A DNA stretch of 64,000 nt, from positions 1 to 64,000 of the forward strand of contig CAYUVF010000004.1 of assembly GCA_964448045.1 (NCBI GenBank), in the 5' to 3' direction. This document shows, in pieces, positions 59,051 through 64,000 of this stretch. The notes under the pieces were generated by a model. The model did not search any database. It was not told the DNA's origin and saw only the letters and a program-made list of their open reading frames with translations. Source of the stretch: CAYUVF01 sp964448045 (GTDB lineage: Bacteria; Bacteroidota; Rhodothermia; Rhodothermales; Salinibacteraceae). Each line of letters opens with the position of its first letter. Position 1 is the first letter of the stretch. The translations under genes and the position numbers were made by a program.

Positions 59051-60160
59051 TCACTCCCCCACGCCCCCATTCTCCCGCTCTCCCTCGCCAAGAACCGGCG
59101 CTTCCTGAAGCTGGGCGCGCGTCTTGGGCAGGGCGTCGGGGTAGTGCTCCTGCAGGTACGTCACCATCTTTTCGCGTACCTCGCAGCGCAGCTCCCACAG
59201 GTCGGGCGCGCTGCCGGCGCTCATCAGGGCGCGCAGCTCCACGGTCTTCTCCGTCGTGTCCGTCACGTGCAGGCGCCAGACGCGGCCGTCGTAGTAGTCG
59301 GACGCCTCCACGACCTCGCCGAGCGCCGCGCGCACCTCATCGAAAGGCACGGTGTGATCGACGTAGAGGAAGACCGTCCCCAGCAGCTCCGAGGTCTCGC
59401 GCGTCCAGTTCTGGAATGGCTGCTCGACGAACTGCGTGATGGGCACCACGATGCGCCGCTGATCCCACACGCGCACGACGACGTACGTCAGCGTGATCTC
59501 CTCGACCCAGCCGAAGTCGCCCTCTGCAATCACCACGTCATCGACGCGGATGGGCTGCGTGAAGGCGATCTGGATGCCGGCGATCAGGTTGCCGAGGGTG
59601 CGCTGCGCCGCGACGCCGACCACGATGCCGATGATGCCCGCCGACGCCAGAATGCCGGTGCCCAACTCGCGGAAGGGCTCGTACTGCATCAGCACGGCGC
59701 CGAGCGAGAGGATACCAATGACCACGATGGCGATCCGGCGGAGGATGCGCGTCTGCGTCACGATCTTGCGCGCCTGCAGGTTGTCCGCCTGATCGATGGA
59801 GTAGCGCTGCGCGATCACGTCTTCGACCATCATCACGATGGCGATGAGCAGCCACGCGACCGCGAGCACCGTGATCAGATGGAGCGCGCCGCGGATGAGG
59901 GCGTGCACGTCGGGGCCGAGGTAGGCCGCCGCAAACGGGAGCGCGGTGTAGAGGGCGATGAGCGGGATGATGAGGCGCAGCGGCCCCCGCGCGCGCTCCA
60001 GCACGACGCCGTCGAAGACGAGCACCGATGGCATCCGCCGGACGACGGTCTGCGCGATCCGGAAAACGATGGCGTGCAGGAGAAGGCCGATCAGCGCGGC
60101 GCCGCCGAGGATGAGCACGACGCGCAGCCACGCTTCGGCCTGGGTGTAGAGCTGGTCCAC
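59051..60160 (-). CDS. Mechanosensitive ion channel (MscS-like)
   Basis: A 369-aa MscS-family protein with a membrane-helix region (10-150) and the pore helix 'GILASAGIIGIVVGVAAQRTLGN', then the beta domain 'QPIRVDDVVIAEGDFGWVEEI' (pattern) and the 'VPITQFVEQPFQNW' segment. It relieves hypo-osmotic stress. No good ATG lies after the smc stop; GTG 60160 (V-DQLYTQAEAW) is chosen, whereas ATG 60286 would overlap smc by 32 bp and add a non-conserved lead. It follows smc on the same strand. Confidence 0.82.
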   Translation of the reverse strand: MDQLYTQAEAWLRVVLILGGAALIGLLLHAIVFRIAQTVVRRMPSVLVFDGVVLERARGPLRLIIPLIALYTALPFAAAYLGPDVHALIRGALHLITVLAVAWLLIAIVMMVEDVIAQRYSIDQADNLQARKIVTQTRILRRIAIVVIGILSLGAVLMQYEPFRELGTGILASAGIIGIVVGVAAQRTLGNLIAGIQIAFTQPIRVDDVVIAEGDFGWVEEITLTYVVVRVWDQRRIVVPITQFVEQPFQNWTRETSELLGTVFLYVDHTVPFDEVRAALGEVVEASDYYDGRVWRLHVTDTTEKTVELRALMSAGSAPDLWELRCEVREKMVTYLQEHYPDALPKTRAQLQEAPVLGEGERENGGVGE

Positions 60161-60254
60161 GAATCCGAGGGGGCGTTGGTGAGCAATCCGATGTATAGCG
60201 GCGATCCAATATACGGCACCCGCGGCGGGAATCGTACTCGGCCGATCGGCTCGA

Positions 60255-63200
60255 TTACGACTCCGCCATGGCCACGGCCTCGTCAAACTCCACGCCCACG
60301 AGCTTGGAGATCCCCTGCTCCTCCATCGTGATGCCGTACATCCGGTCGGCGAGCGCCATCGTGCGCTGGTTGTGGGTGACGAGGATGAACTGGGTGTCGT
60401 CCTCGAAACGGCGGATCAGGTTCATGAAACGCTGGACGTTGGCGTCGTCGAGCGGTGCATCGACCTCGTCGAGGATGCAGAAGGGGCTCGGCTTGACGAG
60501 GTAGATGGCAAACAGCAACGCGATGGCCGTGAGCGTTTTCTCGCCGCTGGAGAGCTGCGCCAGCGTGCTCGGCCGCTTGCCGCGCGGCTTGGCGATGATG
60601 TTGATGGGCGACTCCAGCGGATCGTCCGGATCGTCCAGTTCGAGCCGCGCCGTGGCCTCGCCCTCGAAGAGCTGGGCGAAGATCTCGGAGAAGTTCTCGC
60701 GGATGGCCTCGAACGTCTCGTCGAAGCGCGTCGCTGCCGTCTCGTTGATCTCGCCGATCGTCTCCATCAGCGTGTCCTCGGCGTCTTCGAGGTCGTCGCG
60801 CTGCTCCTGCAGGAAGTCGAGCCGCTCCTTCTCCTCCTCGTACTCTTCCAGCGCCAGCGGATTGACGTTGCCGAGCTTGCGGACCTTCGACCGCAGGTCT
60901 TTGACTTCGGCGCGCGCCGGGTCAATCTCGAAATCCTCCGGCACGTCGATATCCGCCTCGGGCAGATGCACGTCGAAGTCCTCGTGGATGTTTTCGACGA
61001 GGTCCTGCGTGCGCGTCTTGACCTCGGCGAGGCGCACGCTCCGTTTGCTCTCGGTGCGCATCAGCTCCTCGCGCTCCTGGCGGACGGCCCGCAGCTCGTC
61101 CTCGACGGCGGCGATCGCCTCTTTCGTCTCCTTCAGCGCGGCTTCGGCGTCGGCGACGGCGGCATCGCGTTTGGCCCGCTCGGCGCGGACCTTCTCGATC
61201 TTCGTGTCGAGTTCGGACTGTTTGTCGAGCGCGGCTTCGATGGTGGTTTCGAGTTCGCTGATCTGCTCGGCGCGCTGTTCGCGGCGGCGCTCGATCTCCG
61301 CGATGCGCTCCTGCGTCCGCTCCAGATCCCGCTCCAGATTCTCGCAGCGGTTGCGCGCTTCGACGGCCTCGACGTGCGCCGTGTTGTGCCGGTCGACGGC
61401 CTCACGCTCGGCGGCTTCGGCGCGCTGGAGGGCCTGCTCGGCGTCGGCGCGTTTGGAGCGGAGACGCTGCAGGGCCTGCTCGGCCTCCGTCACTTCGGCC
61501 TCCAGCGTATCCACGTCAGCACGGATCGCTTCCAGCTCATCGTTCAGCTCGGTCCGGCGCTGGGCCAGCCGCTCGCGCCGCTCCTCCAGCGACTCGCGCT
61601 CGAAGCGGACGCGCTCATACTGACTCTCAGCCTGTTTGAGCGCGGCCTCGGCGTCGTCAACTTCGGCGCGGCGCGCCTCAACATCGACGGCCGCCAGCGC
61701 CCCCTCGCACTGCTCGACTTCGGTTTCTTGTTTCTCGCAGGCGGCGACACAGTCGGCGTATTCGGTACGGGCCTGCTCCAGCTGCTCGCGCCGCCCGAGG
61801 CGGTTGGCGACGGGCGAGGTGCTCGTGCGCTCGCTGCCGCCCTGCAGCAATCCGCGGGCATCGACCCACTCGCCCGTCCGCGCAAAGCAGCGCGCCGGCG
61901 GATCGGCGCGGTCGGCCCACGCTTCGGCGTCGTCGAGCGAATCGGCGAGATAGCAGTGCTGCAGCAGCACGTCGGCGAGCGGCGCGTACGCGCCGTCGAT
62001 CGTGCGGACGGCCTCGCGGAGCGGCGTGGCGCCGTCGAGCGCGGGCGTCGGCTCGGGATCGGGGAGCCGGTCGAGCACGACGAACGCGGCCTGGCCCTGG
62101 GCTTCGGCGCGAAGCTGGCGGATGGCTTGCTGCGCCGCGTCGGCATCGGCGACGACGATGCACGAGGCGATGGAGCCGAGCGCGGCGTCGAGCGCCACGC
62201 GCGCCTCGGCGTCGCAGGCCAGCACGTCGGCCACGGTGCGGAAGTCGTCCAGCCCGGCATCGCCGTGTTCGGCGAGGAACTGGACGGCGTCGGAGAAATC
62301 TTCGTACGACGAGACGATGCTTTCGAGCAGTTCCACTTCCGACGCGGCGGCGTCCCGTTGGCGCTCCAACTGGCGGAGCCGCTCGCGGGCGGCGTCGAGC
62401 GCCTCGGCGCGGTCGGCGCGGAGCGCTTCGGCGTCGGCCAGGGCGTCGCGGGCGGCATCGAGTTGGCGCTGCGCCTCGGCGCGCTCGGCCTCGGCGGTGT
62501 CGAGGCGCGACGCCAGCGTGTCGGCCGTGGCGTCGAGCTCGTCGAGTTCTTTCTGCGTGCGCCGGTGCTCATCTTCGAGCATGTCGAGGCGGCTCGTGGC
62601 GCGGTCGAGTTCGCGGCGGCGCTCGGTCCACGTCGCCTCGGCAGCCTCCTCCTCGGCGCGCAGCTCGCGGACGGTCTGGCGCTGGGCCTCAGCAGCCTCT
62701 TGGGCGCGATCGCGCTCGGCCTTCGCCGTCTGCACGCGCTGCTCGGCAACCCTGCGCTCCGGCGTGGCCTGCTGCAGCGCCATCTCCAGCCGCTGCTGCT
62801 GATCGGTCAGCTGCTCCAGCTGGGCGGCGGCTTCGTCCTGCTCCCGGTTGAGGCGCTTGCGATCGGCGCGGGCGCGGTCGAGGCGTTCGCGCTGCAGGCG
62901 CTGCTCGGCCTCCAGCTGGCTGACGCGCGTGCGATGCCGCTGCAGGGCTTCGCGGCGCTCTTCCAGCTTGGTTTCGCGGGTGTCGAGCGTGTCGCGCAGC
63001 ACTTCGAGGCGCCGCTCGGCTGCCGTCTGCTGATCGCCTTTGCGCTCGGCCTGCTCGTTGAGCTTGGCGACCTCGGCCTCCAGCTCGTCGCGGCGCGTCT
63101 GCAGATCGGCGTATTCGACGGCGGCCAGCCGCAGCTCCAGCTCATGCAGCCGCGCCTCGTACGTCTGCAGATTCCCGGCCTTCTTCGCCTGCCGCTTGAG

Positions 63201-63812
63201 CCGCCGCACGTGCGTGCCGATCTCGTCGATCAGATCGCGGATGCGGTTCAGGTCGGCCTGCGTGTTGTCGAGCTTGCGTAGCGCTTGCCGGCGGCGCGAC
63301 TTGTAGCGCGTGATGCCGGCGGCCTCCTCGAACATGTGGCGCCGGTCCTCGGCGTTGTCCGAGAGGATCTCGTCGATCATCTTTAGCTCGATCACCGAGT
63401 ACGCATCGGCGCCCATGCCGGTGTCCATGAACAGGCCGGTGATGTCCTTCAGCCGGCACTGGGTGCCGTTCATCAGGTACTCGGACTTGCCGTCGCGGAA
63501 GAGGCGCCGCCCGATGGTCACTTCGGAATACTCGGTGGGCAACACGCCCCGGTTGTTTTCGATGGTGAGCTGTACCTCGGCCATGCCGAGCGGCTTACGA
63601 TCGGCCGTGCCGTTGAAGATGACGTTCTCCATCTTGTCCGACCGTAGCGCGGTGGGCCGCTGCTCGCCGATGACCCAGCGCACGGCGTCAACGATGTTCG
63701 ACTTGCCACAGCCGTTAGGCCCCACGATGGCTGTCAATCCGGGATCGAACTGAAGATCCGTAGGCTCCGCAAAGCTCTTGAAGCCGTGCAGTTCGAGTTT
63801 GCTCAGGTACAT
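60255..63812 (-). CDS. smc: Chromosome segregation protein SMC
   Basis: An 1185-aa ATPase that organises and segregates chromosomes. The N-terminal head has Walker A 'VGPNGCGKSNIVDAV' at about residue 31; two long coiled coils flank a hinge (about 510-680, 'ADVLACDAEARVALDAAL', 'GLLQGGSE'); the C-terminal head has 'LSSGEKTLTAIALLFAIY' (signature) and Walker B 'FCILDEVDAPLDDANV'. Length is normal. Neither scpA nor scpB lies in the window. ATG 63812. A heptad array lies upstream. Confidence 0.96.
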   Translation of the reverse strand: MYLSKLELHGFKSFAEPTDLQFDPGLTAIVGPNGCGKSNIVDAVRWVIGEQRPTALRSDKMENVIFNGTADRKPLGMAEVQLTIENNRGVLPTEYSEVTIGRRLFRDGKSEYLMNGTQCRLKDITGLFMDTGMGADAYSVIELKMIDEILSDNAEDRRHMFEEAAGITRYKSRRRQALRKLDNTQADLNRIRDLIDEIGTHVRRLKRQAKKAGNLQTYEARLHELELRLAAVEYADLQTRRDELEAEVAKLNEQAERKGDQQTAAERRLEVLRDTLDTRETKLEERREALQRHRTRVSQLEAEQRLQRERLDRARADRKRLNREQDEAAAQLEQLTDQQQRLEMALQQATPERRVAEQRVQTAKAERDRAQEAAEAQRQTVRELRAEEEAAEATWTERRRELDRATSRLDMLEDEHRRTQKELDELDATADTLASRLDTAEAERAEAQRQLDAARDALADAEALRADRAEALDAARERLRQLERQRDAAASEVELLESIVSSYEDFSDAVQFLAEHGDAGLDDFRTVADVLACDAEARVALDAALGSIASCIVVADADAAQQAIRQLRAEAQGQAAFVVLDRLPDPEPTPALDGATPLREAVRTIDGAYAPLADVLLQHCYLADSLDDAEAWADRADPPARCFARTGEWVDARGLLQGGSERTSTSPVANRLGRREQLEQARTEYADCVAACEKQETEVEQCEGALAAVDVEARRAEVDDAEAALKQAESQYERVRFERESLEERRERLAQRRTELNDELEAIRADVDTLEAEVTEAEQALQRLRSKRADAEQALQRAEAAEREAVDRHNTAHVEAVEARNRCENLERDLERTQERIAEIERRREQRAEQISELETTIEAALDKQSELDTKIEKVRAERAKRDAAVADAEAALKETKEAIAAVEDELRAVRQEREELMRTESKRSVRLAEVKTRTQDLVENIHEDFDVHLPEADIDVPEDFEIDPARAEVKDLRSKVRKLGNVNPLALEEYEEEKERLDFLQEQRDDLEDAEDTLMETIGEINETAATRFDETFEAIRENFSEIFAQLFEGEATARLELDDPDDPLESPINIIAKPRGKRPSTLAQLSSGEKTLTAIALLFAIYLVKPSPFCILDEVDAPLDDANVQRFMNLIRRFEDDTQFILVTHNQRTMALADRMYGITMEEQGISKLVGVEFDEAVAMAES

Positions 63813-63850
63813 ACGCTACGCGAATTCAATCCAATGGGCGCGCCGTTTCG

Positions 63851-63892
63851 TTCGGGACGCAGGGTAAGATAGGGAAGATAGGAAATGAAATG
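63851..63892 (-). repeat. Heptad repeat array upstream of smc
   Basis: Six 7-bp units (63851-63892) with purine-rich patterns such as TAAGATA, GGGAAGA and TAGGAAA. The array lies 39-80 bp upstream of the smc ATG. Bases 63893-64000 show nothing further that I can interpret. Confidence 0.4.
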
Positions 63893-64000
63893 CCGTTTTG
63901 CACACGCCGGCCGCGGGCGCCGGGCGGCGTCACAATCGCGGCTGAGGCGCGGCGCAGCGGGATCTCCACCCAGGACGGTCTCGAAGTTGGTGCTTCGGCC

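Overview
The window is high-GC, densely coded bacterial DNA from a Gram-negative organism with an outer membrane. It encodes TonB-dependent receptors with carboxypeptidase-like plug extensions, a BamA/TamA-type barrel, lipoproteins with FG-GAP/VCBS repeats and a choice-of-anchor B protein. This mix, the acidic proteins, the Bacteroidota-style SMC signature and weak Shine-Dalgarno sites suggest a Rhodothermota member of the Salinibacter/Salisaeta/Longimonas type. That placement is inferred from gene content only; no rRNA or tRNA gene was seen.

Region 1 (1-4600) looks like a small accessory island. Two imperfect direct repeats of about 200 bp (54-252 and 4389-4586), each ending in a strong hairpin, bracket a minus-strand run of small genes (a Rad52-like annealing protein, a SLOG/DprA-like Rossmann protein and four unrecognised small proteins) and a plus-strand MNT/HEPN toxin-antitoxin pair. 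Region 2 (4600-8530) holds a ring-cleaving dioxygenase, an OsmC protein, two response regulators and a membrane J-domain protein. Region 3 (8769-17612) has a plus-strand series of three exported beta-propeller proteins and gluconokinase, meeting a TonB receptor plus a His/Cys-rich protein that may handle copper. Region 4 (17775-28043) holds a cold-shock protein, a Ste24-type protease, CnoX, a thioesterase, a coupled phosphorylase/kinase pair, a very large TonB receptor and a DUF2064 protein.

Region 5 (28136-47064) is a long minus-strand housekeeping run: two ABC exporter half-transporters flanking RNase Z, a cyclic-nucleotide-binding protein, a BamA/TamA-like barrel, an M23 peptidase, HprK, MoxR, a galactokinase homologue that has lost its catalytic motifs, Fmt, FtsY, a CDP-alcohol phosphatidyltransferase, a DUF1611 protein, an M20 peptidase and a flavin reductase. 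Region 6 (47220-53690) is a stress and oxygen cluster: a FixL-type haem-PAS histidine kinase, its NarL/FixJ-type regulator and two universal stress proteins. Region 7 (53691-64000) has an FMN hydroxy-acid oxidase, a tricorn-type protease, a DUF433/DUF5615 toxin-antitoxin pair, a mechanosensitive channel and SMC.

The most striking signal not explained by genes is a set of degenerate 7-bp tandem repeats in at least nine intergenic leaders (upstream of the thioesterase, phosphorylase, ABC, rnz, cNMP-binding, hprK, fmt, uspA and smc genes). They usually end within a few bases of the start codon and differ in unit sequence from site to site.
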